Origin: DAOUGC01 sp034429695
GTDB lineage: Bacteria > Chloroflexota > Anaerolineae > Anaerolineales > Anaerolineaceae
NCBI GenBank assembly: GCA_034429695.1
Contig: DAOUGC010000006.1
Coordinates: 1 to 36,898, forward strand
Length of the DNA: 36,898 nucleotides
Reading direction: 5' to 3'
The position numbers and the translations under genes were made by a program. Below are positions 1 through 7,070 of this stretch, in pieces; positions within the stretch are counted from its first letter, which is position 1; each line of letters opens with the position of its first letter. The notes under the pieces are model-generated. The model searched no databases, was not told the DNA's origin, and saw nothing but the letters and a program-made list of their open reading frames with translations.

Positions 1-1
1 T

Positions 2-187
2 TTCGGGCAGGTGGGTAACGACCGCATCATCCTGAACAAGGGCTACAACCTCACGCTATCACCCGAGCCAATACAGGCGTTCACCGCGCCGTTCATGCAG
101 GTGCCGTGGTGGTGGTTTGAAGGCGCAGGCAGCGTTGCCAGTGTGGTGCTGGAACGCACTGCGTGGACGGTGACGCCGCTGGATTGA
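2..187 (+). CDS. C-terminal 61 residues of an unrecognised protein (5' end outside window)
   Basis: An open frame enters from the left edge and stops with TGA at 185-187. The visible tail is rich in aromatic residues, with a Trp-Trp-Trp-Phe run near its middle, and ends in alternating polar and hydrophobic residues that suggest beta strands. I do not recognise the family. A strong hairpin with a T run follows 33 bases later, so the gene probably ends its transcription unit. Frame choice rests on this being the only frame that stays open to a stop followed by a terminator. The product could be an extracellular or carbohydrate-active protein, but that is a guess. Confidence 0.6.
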   Translation, partial: FGQVGNDRIILNKGYNLTLSPEPIQAFTAPFMQVPWWWFEGAGSVASVVLERTAWTVTPLD

Positions 188-220
188 TCTTACAATCAAC
201 ACCATCATGCTCCACGGATG

Positions 221-255
221 AATGGCATGACCCCATGGTGGGTTGTGCCATTTTT
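221..255 (+). terminator. Intrinsic terminator of the upstream gene
   Basis: A 13-bp stem pairs 221-233 with 240-252, including two G-T wobbles, around a 6-base loop (234-239). The T run reaches 255. It separates the truncated gene from the leader RNA region that follows. Confidence 0.75.
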
Positions 256-301
256 GCTGTGAAGGTTATGCTTGCTCTTTTCTTTTATATACTAATGTGG
301 T

Positions 302-323
302 TATAATTTACCTAATTTATAAT
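302..323 (+). promoter_or_regulatory. Two candidate -10 boxes before the moxR leader
   Basis: TATAAT occurs at 302-307 and again at 318-323 in an AT-rich stretch that stands out from its surroundings. No good -35 box sits 16-18 bases upstream of either. Using the first box, transcription would start near 314, just before the first stem of the leader RNA at 322. Using the second, the 5' arm of that stem would be partly lost, so the first fits better. Confidence 0.4.
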
Positions 324-527
324 GGTTGGAGAAGGGGCCAGTCAGGGCCAACTCATATGGAAAGGCCGACTGGAATATTAGGGAAAGTCCCCCTGCAAAG
401 GCGATGGGACGATATTTATACTGTTTACAACTGCAGGAATCCAACCATGGATGCAGTATTGGGATTGAAGGGTTTCAATCCGGGGATGGAACAGGCGGCT
501 TCGGGTTTACACCGGATGGCCGCCTGT
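322..527 (+). ncRNA. Putative structured leader RNA upstream of the MoxR/VWA operon, no family recognised
   Basis: Several perfect inverted repeats nest or follow one another. A 9-bp closing stem pairs 322-330 with 440-448. Inside it, 338-343 pairs with 368-373, continuing as GGCC 346-349 with 364-367. A further stem pairs 392-397 with 432-437, with a possible alternative, GTCCC 387-391 with GGGAC 406-410. After the closing stem come an 8-bp hairpin (462-469 with 474-481, 4-base loop) and a 9-bp hairpin (491-499 with 519-527). The last hairpin ends 7 bases before the AAGGGA ribosome site and 19 before the ATG at 547. It is not followed by a T run, so the RNA probably reads into the gene as a 5' leader. 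I compared it from memory with c-di-GMP, cobalamin, TPP, fluoride, ZTP, lysine and guanidine riboswitches, RNase P and SRP RNA, and saw no match. Whether it is a riboswitch, another cis-regulator or a separate small RNA is open. Confidence 0.5.
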
Positions 528-546
528 AAATAAAAAGGGAACAATC

Positions 547-1494
547 ATGGCCGACTTTTTCTTTGAATCCGCCGCTGAAGTCAAGCGGTGTTTGGGTGAA
601 CAAAGTTATATTTCATCAGATGAAATTGCCACCATTGTGTTTTTAAGCCAGCAACTGGGCAAACCGGTGCTGGCTGAAGGACCGGCTGGGGTGGGCAAGA
701 CCGAGCTTGCCAAAGCCATTGCGGGCGCCACCGGGCGCGAACTGATCCGCCTGCAATGTTATGAAGGGTTGGATGAGAGCAAGGCGCTTTATGAATGGGA
801 ATACGCCAAACAATTGCTCTACACCCAGTTGTTGCGCGAGAAGATCCAGGACACATTGAGTAATGCCAACGACCTGCGCAGCGCAGCCGACCGGCTGGCA
901 AGCGAGGAGGATGTCTTCTTCTCGCATCGTTTCCTGTTGCAGCGACCCTTGCTGCGCGCGATCCTGTCGGAACAACCAACGGTGCTGCTGATTGACGAGA
1001 TCGACCGCGCAGACGCCGAGTTTGAAGCCTTCCTGCTGGAAGTGCTGAGTGACTTTCAGATCTCGGTGCCTGAGCTGGGAACCATGCACGCCGTGCACAA
1101 ACCCATTGTTTTGCTGACCAGCAATAATACCCGCGAACTAAGCGAGGCGCTCAAACGGCGCTGCCTGTATCTCTTTATTGACTATCCCACGGTGGAGCAG
1201 GAGCTGGCGGTGGTGCGTTTGAAGGTTCCAGAACTTTCTCCCCGACTGGCGCGCCAGGCGGTGGAGCTGGTGCATCAATTGCGCGGCATGGAGCTGCGAA
1301 AATCGCCTTCGATCAGCGAGACACTGGACTGGGCGCGGGCATTGCTGGTGCTTAATGCCAGTGCATTGGACCGTCCCACGCTGGAAAGCACACTGAGTGT
1401 GCTGCTCAAACACGAGGGCGACCTGCAACGTGCGCGCAATACCCTGCTCTCACAGGCCGGTATGGACTACAGTTCGCCTTCGCGGCGTAATTAA
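547..1494 (+). CDS. MoxR-type AAA+ ATPase (CoxD-like)
   Basis: The 315-residue product is an AAA+ ATPase of the MoxR family, chaperone-like motors that usually act with a VWA-domain partner to insert cofactors or mature enzyme complexes. Walker A (GPAGVGKT) is at residues 45-52, Walker B (LLIDE) ends at Asp150-Glu151, and a sensor-1 segment (TSNNTREL) lies near 191-198. Spacing and length fit the CoxD branch. ATG 547 follows AAGGGA at a good distance. The VWA gene starts 26 bases after the stop, so the two form one operon. No CO dehydrogenase, methanol dehydrogenase or other usual client is in this window, so the target complex is unknown. A long structured leader precedes it and may control it. 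Family call is firm; client is not known. Confidence 0.92.
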   Translation: MADFFFESAAEVKRCLGEQSYISSDEIATIVFLSQQLGKPVLAEGPAGVGKTELAKAIAGATGRELIRLQCYEGLDESKALYEWEYAKQLLYTQLLREKIQDTLSNANDLRSAADRLASEEDVFFSHRFLLQRPLLRAILSEQPTVLLIDEIDRADAEFEAFLLEVLSDFQISVPELGTMHAVHKPIVLLTSNNTRELSEALKRRCLYLFIDYPTVEQELAVVRLKVPELSPRLARQAVELVHQLRGMELRKSPSISETLDWARALLVLNASALDRPTLESTLSVLLKHEGDLQRARNTLLSQAGMDYSSPSRRN

Positions 1495-1520
1495 GCCGCG
1501 AATGGAAAGGTTTTAGCGTT

Positions 1521-2903
1521 ATGGATCAACGCATCACTGAATTTGTGGCTGCGCTGCGGGCCAGCGGCGTGCGGGTTTCACTGGCAGAAACCGCCGATGC
1601 TTTTCGCGCCATTGAACAACTGGGTGTACGGGATAAGGAGACCTTCCGCATCAGCCTGCGCTCAACGCTGGTGAAAAACCATGAGGATGAGCCGCGCTTC
1701 GATGAGCTGTTCCGCGCATTCTTTGCGGCTTCCAGCCCGCCCACCATGCAAAACCCATCCGAAGGGCTGACACCCGAGGAGGCCGAAAAGATCGCCCAGG
1801 CCATGCGCCAGTTTACTGACCAGTTACGACAGATGCTGGAGAAAATGCTCAACGGGCAGCCGTTGTCACAGGAAGAGCTGGATCAACTGGCGCAACGCAT
1901 GAACATGGACCAGATGACCGACATGCGCTACCAGGAATGGCTGGCGCGCCGCATGGAACAGGCCATGCAGTTCCGGGCTGTGCAGGAGGCGCTTGAGGAA
2001 TTAATGGAGATGCTGCGCCAGATGGGCATGGATGGCGAGCGGCTGGAGGAGTTGCGCCAGATGATGCAGGGCAACCAGCAGGCGCTGCAGGACCAGATCC
2101 GGCGTTACGTTGGGCAGCGCATTGCCGAGAATCTCAGCCATCAGGACCCGCACGACCGGCAGGACAACCTGTACAACAAGCCGTTTGACTCGATCACCGA
2201 TGAAGAGATGCAGCACATGCGCCGCGAGGTTCGGCGGTTGGCGGCTGCCTTGCGGACGCGGCTGGCGTTGCGCCTCAAACGCGCCCGCACCGGACAGATG
2301 GACTTCAAAGCCACCCTGCGCGCCAACATGAAGTACGGCACGGTTCCCTTTGACATTCGCCACCGCGACCATGTATTGCGTCCGCGCATTGTGGTGTTGT
2401 GCGACCTCTCCACCTCCATGCGCCATGTTTCTGAGTTGATGCTGAGCCTGCTGCACGCCATTCAGGATCAAATCAGCAAGACACATGCGTTCGCCTTTAT
2501 TGACCATCTGGAATTTATTTCCGGCTATTTCCAGGGTGGGCACCAGCCGGCTGAAGCCATTGACCGCATTTTGAAGAGAATGCCATCGGGACACTACAAC
2601 ACTGACCTTGGGTTTAGTCTGGATAATTTCGCCAGCGACTACATGGACAAGGTGGACTCTCACACCACGTTTATTGTGGTGGGTGATGGCCGCAATAACT
2701 ACAATGACCCTGGCTTGCGCGTGTTCCGCGAAATCGCCAGGCGCAGCCGCAGCACCATCTGGTTGACGCCGGAAAGCAAGACCCTGTGGGGCAGCGGCGA
2801 CAGTGACATGCTTAAATATGCGCCATTGTGCAAACGCGTTTTTCAGGTAAACAATCTCGGGCAGCTCGCCGCAGCCATTGATACGCTGCTGTTGACGCCT
2901 TAG
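1521..2903 (+). CDS. VWA-domain protein, CoxE-like partner of MoxR
   Basis: The 460-residue protein has an N-terminal helical half, rich in Met, Gln and Glu from about residue 75 to 200, and a C-terminal von Willebrand A domain. The metal-ion adhesion motif is visible as Asp295-x-Ser297-x-Ser299, with a second acidic loop at Asp389 (GDGRNN). CoxE-type proteins bind a MoxR ATPase and are thought to present or hold the client complex while the ATPase works. The ATG at 1521 has GGAAAGG upstream and follows the MoxR stop by 26 bases. It ends in a hairpin at 2920-2954. The long low-complexity middle is probably coiled coil or an adaptor surface. No signal peptide is seen, so it is cytoplasmic. Confidence 0.9.
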   Translation: MDQRITEFVAALRASGVRVSLAETADAFRAIEQLGVRDKETFRISLRSTLVKNHEDEPRFDELFRAFFAASSPPTMQNPSEGLTPEEAEKIAQAMRQFTDQLRQMLEKMLNGQPLSQEELDQLAQRMNMDQMTDMRYQEWLARRMEQAMQFRAVQEALEELMEMLRQMGMDGERLEELRQMMQGNQQALQDQIRRYVGQRIAENLSHQDPHDRQDNLYNKPFDSITDEEMQHMRREVRRLAAALRTRLALRLKRARTGQMDFKATLRANMKYGTVPFDIRHRDHVLRPRIVVLCDLSTSMRHVSELMLSLLHAIQDQISKTHAFAFIDHLEFISGYFQGGHQPAEAIDRILKRMPSGHYNTDLGFSLDNFASDYMDKVDSHTTFIVVGDGRNNYNDPGLRVFREIARRSRSTIWLTPESKTLWGSGDSDMLKYAPLCKRVFQVNNLGQLAAAIDTLLLTP

Positions 2904-2919
2904 CCCGTTTTGTTGACAT

Positions 2920-2954
2920 AATCTCCCCGGAGAGGCTTGCGCTTCGGGGAGATT
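2920..2954 (+). terminator. Hairpin after the MoxR/VWA operon
   Basis: A perfect 9-bp stem pairs 2920-2928 with 2946-2954 around a 17-base GC-rich loop. The T run afterwards is short and interrupted, so termination may be weak. Confidence 0.5.
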
Positions 2955-3025
2955 TGACTTTAAGCGATGGGCAGGGAGGGCATTGGCAAACTGCATGGAA
3001 CTGCTTTTATTACCTGGAAAAGTGA

Positions 3026-3054
3026 TTGGTTTCCGGGGATGGGCAGTGTATAAT
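3026..3054 (+). promoter_or_regulatory. Sigma-A-type promoter for the YcaQ/AlkX gene
   Basis: TTGGTT (3026-3031), a 17-base spacer, then TATAAT (3049-3054). The predicted start near 3061 gives a leader of about 28 bases before the ATG at 3089. Confidence 0.7.
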
Positions 3055-3088
3055 TATCAGAACATTTGTTTTTATTATGAGAGGAAAC

Positions 3089-4273
3089 ATGCCGCCGACC
3101 ATCACCCCTGATCACGTCCGCCTGATACAACTGCACACCCTGGGGATGCTGACCCCGCCTGAACATGCTGCCGGAAAAGCGGACGTGCTTGCAGCCGTCC
3201 GACGCATGGGCGCGTTGCAGATCGACACCATCAATGTGATCGCACGCAGCCCCTACATGGTATTGTGGAGCCGCCTTGGGCAGTATGACCCTCGTTGGCT
3301 GGATGAGTTGCTGGCTGAGGGGGCGTTGTTTGAATACTGGTCACACGCCGCGTGTTTCCTGCCCATTGAGGATTACCCGCTTTACCGGCGTTTCATGCTG
3401 GATCGCCGGTTGGTGCGCCGCTGGGAGGAATGGTACGCCGAACGCCAGGCGGAGATCAACGCCGTGTTGGAGCATGTACGCGCCAACGGGGCGGTACGCT
3501 CGGCTGATTTTGAACGCAAGGACGGCAAGAAAGGCACCTGGTGGGATTGGAAGGTGGAGAAGGAGGCGCTGGAATACTGGCACACCATGGGTGAGTTGAT
3601 GATCCGTGAGCGCAAAAATTTTCAACGCATCTATGATCTGCGCGAGCGGGTGCTGCCGGGCGCTGGTGATCTGGCGGCGCCGGAGCGGGATGAAGTGTAC
3701 CTGGAACAGACCTTGCGTACGGTGAAAATACTGGGCGTCGCCACCGCCCGCTGGGTCCCGGATTACTTCCGGCTGCCCAAAATAGACAATCAGCAGCGGC
3801 TGGACGCCCTGGTAAAAAGCGGCGAGATCTTGCCGGTGGAGATTGAAGGCTGGAATGAGCCGGGATATGTGCACACCGACAACCTGCTCCTGCTGGAGGC
3901 TGCCCTGCGTGGTGAACTAATCGCCAGCGCCACCAGCCTGCTCAGCCCGTTTGACCCGCTTATCTGGGATCGTGCACGCATGAAAGCCCTGTACAATTTT
4001 GATTACACCATCGAGGTTTATCTGCCGCAAGCCAAACGCAAGTACGGTTATTACGTGCTGCCCGTGTTGCATCGCGGCAGGATGTCTGCACGGGTGGACC
4101 TGAAAGCTCACCGGGCCGAAGGCAAATTTGAGGTGCGCTCGCTGTATCTTGAAGCGGGTGTTGAGTTTGATGAGCAATTTCAGGCAGACCTGCTGCCGGT
4201 ATTGCAAGCCTGTGCAGACTGGCACGGCACGCCGGAACTGGTGCTGGGTCCGGTAAAGACTGCGGTGGAATAG
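3089..4273 (+). CDS. ycaQ: Winged-helix DNA glycosylase, YcaQ/AlkX family (HTH_42)
   Basis: The 394-residue product matches the YcaQ-like winged-helix family, whose studied members (E. coli YcaQ/AlkX, Streptomyces AlkZ) remove alkylated bases and unhook interstrand DNA crosslinks. The family's catalytic Gln-hydrophobic-Gln/Asp motif is present as Gln44-Ile45-Asp46, the Q-x-D form of the AlkX branch, followed by the conserved tract up to LWSRLG. Tandem winged helices fill the rest. I chose ATG 3089 because GAGAGGA lies just upstream and the promoter at 3026-3054 overlaps any earlier start. It is a stand-alone gene, or leads the short gap to the next one. It probably protects against alkylating or crosslinking agents, but substrate range cannot be told from sequence. 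Confidence 0.85.
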   Translation: MPPTITPDHVRLIQLHTLGMLTPPEHAAGKADVLAAVRRMGALQIDTINVIARSPYMVLWSRLGQYDPRWLDELLAEGALFEYWSHAACFLPIEDYPLYRRFMLDRRLVRRWEEWYAERQAEINAVLEHVRANGAVRSADFERKDGKKGTWWDWKVEKEALEYWHTMGELMIRERKNFQRIYDLRERVLPGAGDLAAPERDEVYLEQTLRTVKILGVATARWVPDYFRLPKIDNQQRLDALVKSGEILPVEIEGWNEPGYVHTDNLLLLEAALRGELIASATSLLSPFDPLIWDRARMKALYNFDYTIEVYLPQAKRKYGYYVLPVLHRGRMSARVDLKAHRAEGKFEVRSLYLEAGVEFDEQFQADLLPVLQACADWHGTPELVLGPVKTAVE

Positions 4274-4342
4274 TATTTGAGGGTTGTGATATGATCGTGA
4301 TGAATTGACCATTCATCAACCCAACCACATAAGAAGCCGCCC

Positions 4343-5722
4343 ATGAAACCCATTCAAGCCGTTTTGATTGGCGCCGGCAACCGCGGCGCTGAAGCCTACG
4401 CTCCGTACGCCTTGCGCCACCCTGAGCAGATCTGTTTTGTGGCTGTTGCCGAGCCGGACCCTGACCGCCGCGCGCGTTTCGCTGCTACGCATTCCATTCC
4501 TGCCGAAGATCAATATGAGAGCTGGGAGCCGTTGCTTGCCCATCCGCAGTACGGGCAGGCGGCGATAATCGCCACCCAGGACTGGCAGCACACTGCCCCG
4601 GCGCTGGCTGCCATGGCAGCCGGATATGATGTGCTGCTGGAAAAACCCATGGCGACCACCCGTGAAGAGTGCCTGCAACTGGTGCAGGCGGCTGAAACCA
4701 CCGGCCGCCGCTTGAATATTTGCCATGTGCTGCGCTACACCAACCATTTTGTCAAAATGCGCGAGATCATCCAGTCGGGCGTGCTGGGCGATGTGGTGGA
4801 TGTGGTGCACCGCGAGAACGTGGGTTACTGGCACATGGCGCACAGTTACGTGCGCGGCAACTGGCGCAACCGCGAGCAATCCAGCCCAATGATCCTGGCC
4901 AAGTGCTGCCACGATCTGGATATTCTCTACTGGCTGCTGGGCAGCCCGGTGACCAACCTGAACAGTTACGGATCCTTGATGCACTATCGTGCTGAAAATG
5001 CCCCACCGGGTGCACCCCTGCGCTGCACGGATGGTTGCCCCGTGGCTGACGCCTGCCCTTACTTTGCCCCGCGCCTGTATGTTGACATGCTGCCCTTCTG
5101 GCAGACGTATGCCGAAACGGCCGAAGGGTTCAACCGCCTGGCAGTGGAGACCTATTTGAAACAACCAGGGTTGTTCCGGGCGGCTGCCAGCGTGGCGCCT
5201 TATCTGCGCCAGGTGAGCGAATACTCCGGTTGGCCGCGAACGGTGGTGCAGGCCAACCCAACCAATGAGAACCTGCTTGAGGCATTACGCACCGGCCCAT
5301 ACGGGCGTTGTGTGTATCACTGCGATAATGATGTGGTGGATCACCAGGTGGTGAGCATGCGGTTGGAGAACAACCTCACAGTGACACTGGGCATGCATGG
5401 CCATTCGCATGTGGAATACCGTACCACGCGCATCGAAGGCACGCGCGGGCGTTTGCTGGCTGAGTTTGGTGCGGGTGGTTCGTGGATTGAGGTGGCGGAG
5501 CATCACCCTGATCGGCATACACGCTACAACACCAGCCCCAGTGAAAACGCGGGCCACGGTGGAGGGGATTACTTCCTGATGCAGGCATTCGTGCGCTCAC
5601 TGAATGGAGATGCCCAGGCGGCCCGCACCACCGCGCGCGAAGCGCTGGAGAGCCATTTGCTGGCGTTTGCCGCCGAGCAGTCGCGCGTTGAAGGTCGCAA
5701 CCTGCAGCGCGCCGAGTTTTGA
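4343..5722 (+). CDS. Gfo/Idh/MocA-family oxidoreductase with extra Cys motif
   Basis: The 459-residue product has an N-terminal Rossmann fold with the nucleotide loop GAGNRG at residues 10-15. The EKP motif, holding the family's catalytic Lys, follows (EKPMATTREE), then the C-terminal substrate domain. Such enzymes oxidise or epimerise sugars or inositols with NAD(P). An insertion carries Cys228, Cys232 and Cys238 (CTDGCPVADACPY), seen in a subset of the family and able to bind a metal; that role is inferred. The ATG lies 69 bases after the previous stop. The intergenic piece holds the short inverted repeat GATGAA/TTCATC at 4299-4317, which could be an operator. Transcription ends at the strong terminator 5739-5770. 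The substrate is unknown and no sugar transporter is adjacent. Confidence 0.88.
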   Translation: MKPIQAVLIGAGNRGAEAYAPYALRHPEQICFVAVAEPDPDRRARFAATHSIPAEDQYESWEPLLAHPQYGQAAIIATQDWQHTAPALAAMAAGYDVLLEKPMATTREECLQLVQAAETTGRRLNICHVLRYTNHFVKMREIIQSGVLGDVVDVVHRENVGYWHMAHSYVRGNWRNREQSSPMILAKCCHDLDILYWLLGSPVTNLNSYGSLMHYRAENAPPGAPLRCTDGCPVADACPYFAPRLYVDMLPFWQTYAETAEGFNRLAVETYLKQPGLFRAAASVAPYLRQVSEYSGWPRTVVQANPTNENLLEALRTGPYGRCVYHCDNDVVDHQVVSMRLENNLTVTLGMHGHSHVEYRTTRIEGTRGRLLAEFGAGGSWIEVAEHHPDRHTRYNTSPSENAGHGGGDYFLMQAFVRSLNGDAQAARTTAREALESHLLAFAAEQSRVEGRNLQRAEF

Positions 5723-5738
5723 CCCGTAAGTTAAAGAG

Positions 5739-5770
5739 AAAATGCCCGTCCATTCGGACGGGCATTTTTT
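5739..5770. terminator. Bidirectional intrinsic terminator
   Basis: A 13-bp perfect stem (5739-5751 with 5756-5768) surrounds a 4-base loop. A residues on the left and T residues on the right let it stop both the oxidoreductase transcript (plus) and the cold-shock transcript (minus). Confidence 0.9.
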
Positions 5771-5786
5771 GTTTGCGGTTCAGTTA

Positions 5787-5996
5787 TTACAGAACAGTAA
5801 CGCGGGCAGCCTGCTGACCCTTGGGGCCGTTCTCGACGGTGAATTCCACCTTCTGGCCTTCTTCGAGTGAGCGGTAGCCTTCAGCTTCGATGGCTGAGAA
5901 GTGAACGAACACATCAGCGCCGCCTTCGCGGGCGATGAAGCCGTAACCTTTGGTGGCGTTGAACCATTTCACCGTTCCGATGATCCGATCTGACAT
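5787..5996 (-). CDS. Cold-shock domain protein (CspA family)
   Basis: This 69-residue single cold-shock domain binds single-stranded nucleic acid and acts as an RNA chaperone. RNP1 (KGYGFI, residues 16-21) and RNP2 (VFVHF, 29-33) are intact. Start is the ATG at 5996, preceded by a perfect AAGGAGG (6006-6012 on the plus strand). A longer in-frame reading exists upstream but lies in the leader and lacks a ribosome site. The promoter at 6142-6170 gives a leader of about 140 bases with a hairpin, as in many cold-shock genes, so regulation at the RNA level is likely. It shares the terminator at 5739-5770 with the convergent gene. Confidence 0.95.
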   Translation of the reverse strand: MSDRIIGTVKWFNATKGYGFIAREGGADVFVHFSAIEAEGYRSLEEGQKVEFTVENGPKGQQAARVTVL

Positions 5997-6071
5997 TGTT
6001 TTGTGCCTCCTTGTGGCATAAAAAAAATAATCATTTAGGCGTGCTGCGTTCCATCGGAGCGGCAATAAAAC

Positions 6072-6100
6072 ACGGCTCAAAGGTCTGCCCTTCGAGCCGT
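6072..6100 (-). promoter_or_regulatory. Hairpin in the cold-shock 5' leader
   Basis: A 7-bp stem pairs 6072-6078 with 6094-6100. It extends past a bulge through 6080-6083 with 6089-6092. It sits about 35 bases from the predicted transcription start within the long leader and could be temperature-sensitive, by analogy with other csp leaders. Confidence 0.45.
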
Positions 6101-6141
6101 TCCCTTCATCCAACGAACTTCAAAGCATCCTACAGAGCATT

Positions 6142-6170
6142 ATTATAGTAGCCCTCTTGATTTCCGTCAA
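6142..6170 (-). promoter_or_regulatory. Consensus promoter of the cold-shock gene
   Basis: Read on the minus strand: TTGACG (6170-6165), a 17-base spacer, TATAAT (6147-6142). Start is expected near 6135, about 139 bases before the ATG. Confidence 0.85.
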
Positions 6171-6248
6171 TGGTTGCCAGCTTGCAAAATGCAAACCAAT
6201 TGGCGGGTTTGGGATATACTAGTTTTACCTTTTCATTGGAGCCGGGCA

Positions 6249-7070
6249 ATGCAGAACGAATTTGACCAACCACTGGCGTTTGGTAGAACCGCCGAAATCC
6301 ATGCGTGGCAGGAAGGGCGCGTGTTGAAGTTGTTTTTCCCTTTTATGTCAGCGGATGCGATTGATCACGAGGCGCATGCCGCCCAACTGGTTTCTGACCT
6401 GGGATTGCCCGCCCCCCGTTTTTATGGACGGCTGCAGGTGAACGGGCGCGAAGGCATGATCCTGGATCGCGTGGAAGGGTACAGCATGTTGAAGCACTTT
6501 CTAAAATCGCCCTTTGCCATGCAGTCCCTGATCCCGCACTTTGCCGCCGTGCAGGCTCAATTTCATGCCCGCCCCGGGCAGGGATTGCCGCCCATGCACC
6601 CCCGATTACGCCGGCGGATTGAAAATGCACCCGGCCTGCCGGATCATTTGCGCGACTGGGCGCTTCGCCGCCTGGCAGAACTGCCGCAAGGCGACCGCGT
6701 TTGCCACGGAGATTACCACCCTGACAATGTGCTGGTCACCGAACAGGGTTTCATGGTAATTGATTGGATGGATGCCAGTTGCGGCAACCCACTGGCGGAC
6801 GCCGCGCGCACCTTGCTCACCTTTCAGACCCGCGCGCCGTACTCGTTTGGGCTGCTGGATTATGCCATGACTTTTCTCGGCTGGCTGGGTGGAAGATTGT
6901 ATCTGTCGGCTTACCTGAAAAACGCCCAGGGAAACCGGGCTGAAAACCGCCGCCAGTTGCTGGCGTGGTTTCCGGTAATCGCCGCGGCGCGCCTGGATGA
7001 TAACATTCCGGGGGAACAGGAACAAATGGTGGGTATTGTGCAACGCGCTTACGAGCAGGAGGAAAGATGA
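6249..7070 (+). CDS. Aminoglycoside phosphotransferase-family kinase
   Basis: The 273-residue product has the kinase-like fold of the APH family. The catalytic loop HGDYHPDN begins at His153 with catalytic Asp155, and the metal-binding Asp172 lies in an IDW motif. Family members phosphorylate small hydroxyl compounds such as aminoglycosides, choline, homoserine or fructosamine; nothing here picks a substrate. The ATG at 6249 has GGAGCC upstream; an earlier in-frame ATG at 6174 overlaps the divergent promoter zone and lacks a ribosome site. A TATACT at 6215-6220 may be the -10. The stop overlaps the next gene's start (ATGA), so the two are translationally coupled. Resistance should not be assumed. 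Confidence 0.85.
   Translation: MQNEFDQPLAFGRTAEIHAWQEGRVLKLFFPFMSADAIDHEAHAAQLVSDLGLPAPRFYGRLQVNGREGMILDRVEGYSMLKHFLKSPFAMQSLIPHFAAVQAQFHARPGQGLPPMHPRLRRRIENAPGLPDHLRDWALRRLAELPQGDRVCHGDYHPDNVLVTEQGFMVIDWMDASCGNPLADAARTLLTFQTRAPYSFGLLDYAMTFLGWLGGRLYLSAYLKNAQGNRAENRRQLLAWFPVIAAARLDDNIPGEQEQMVGIVQRAYEQEER

Noticed and set aside
381..437. Fluoride, lysine or c-di-GMP riboswitch in the moxR leader
   Set aside because: Short words such as GGCGATGGGAC looked similar, but the partner sequences needed for each of these folds are absent.
462..481. CRISPR-like word TTTCAATCC near 473
   Set aside because: It is one arm of a single hairpin; there are no spaced repeats.
243..533. Possible 96-residue and 67-residue plus-strand proteins before moxR
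   Set aside because: They overlap the structured leader, lack ribosome sites and have no family-like composition.
6249..7070. Antibiotic resistance function for the phosphotransferase
   Set aside because: The APH fold is shared by many metabolic kinases and nothing in the context supports drug modification.
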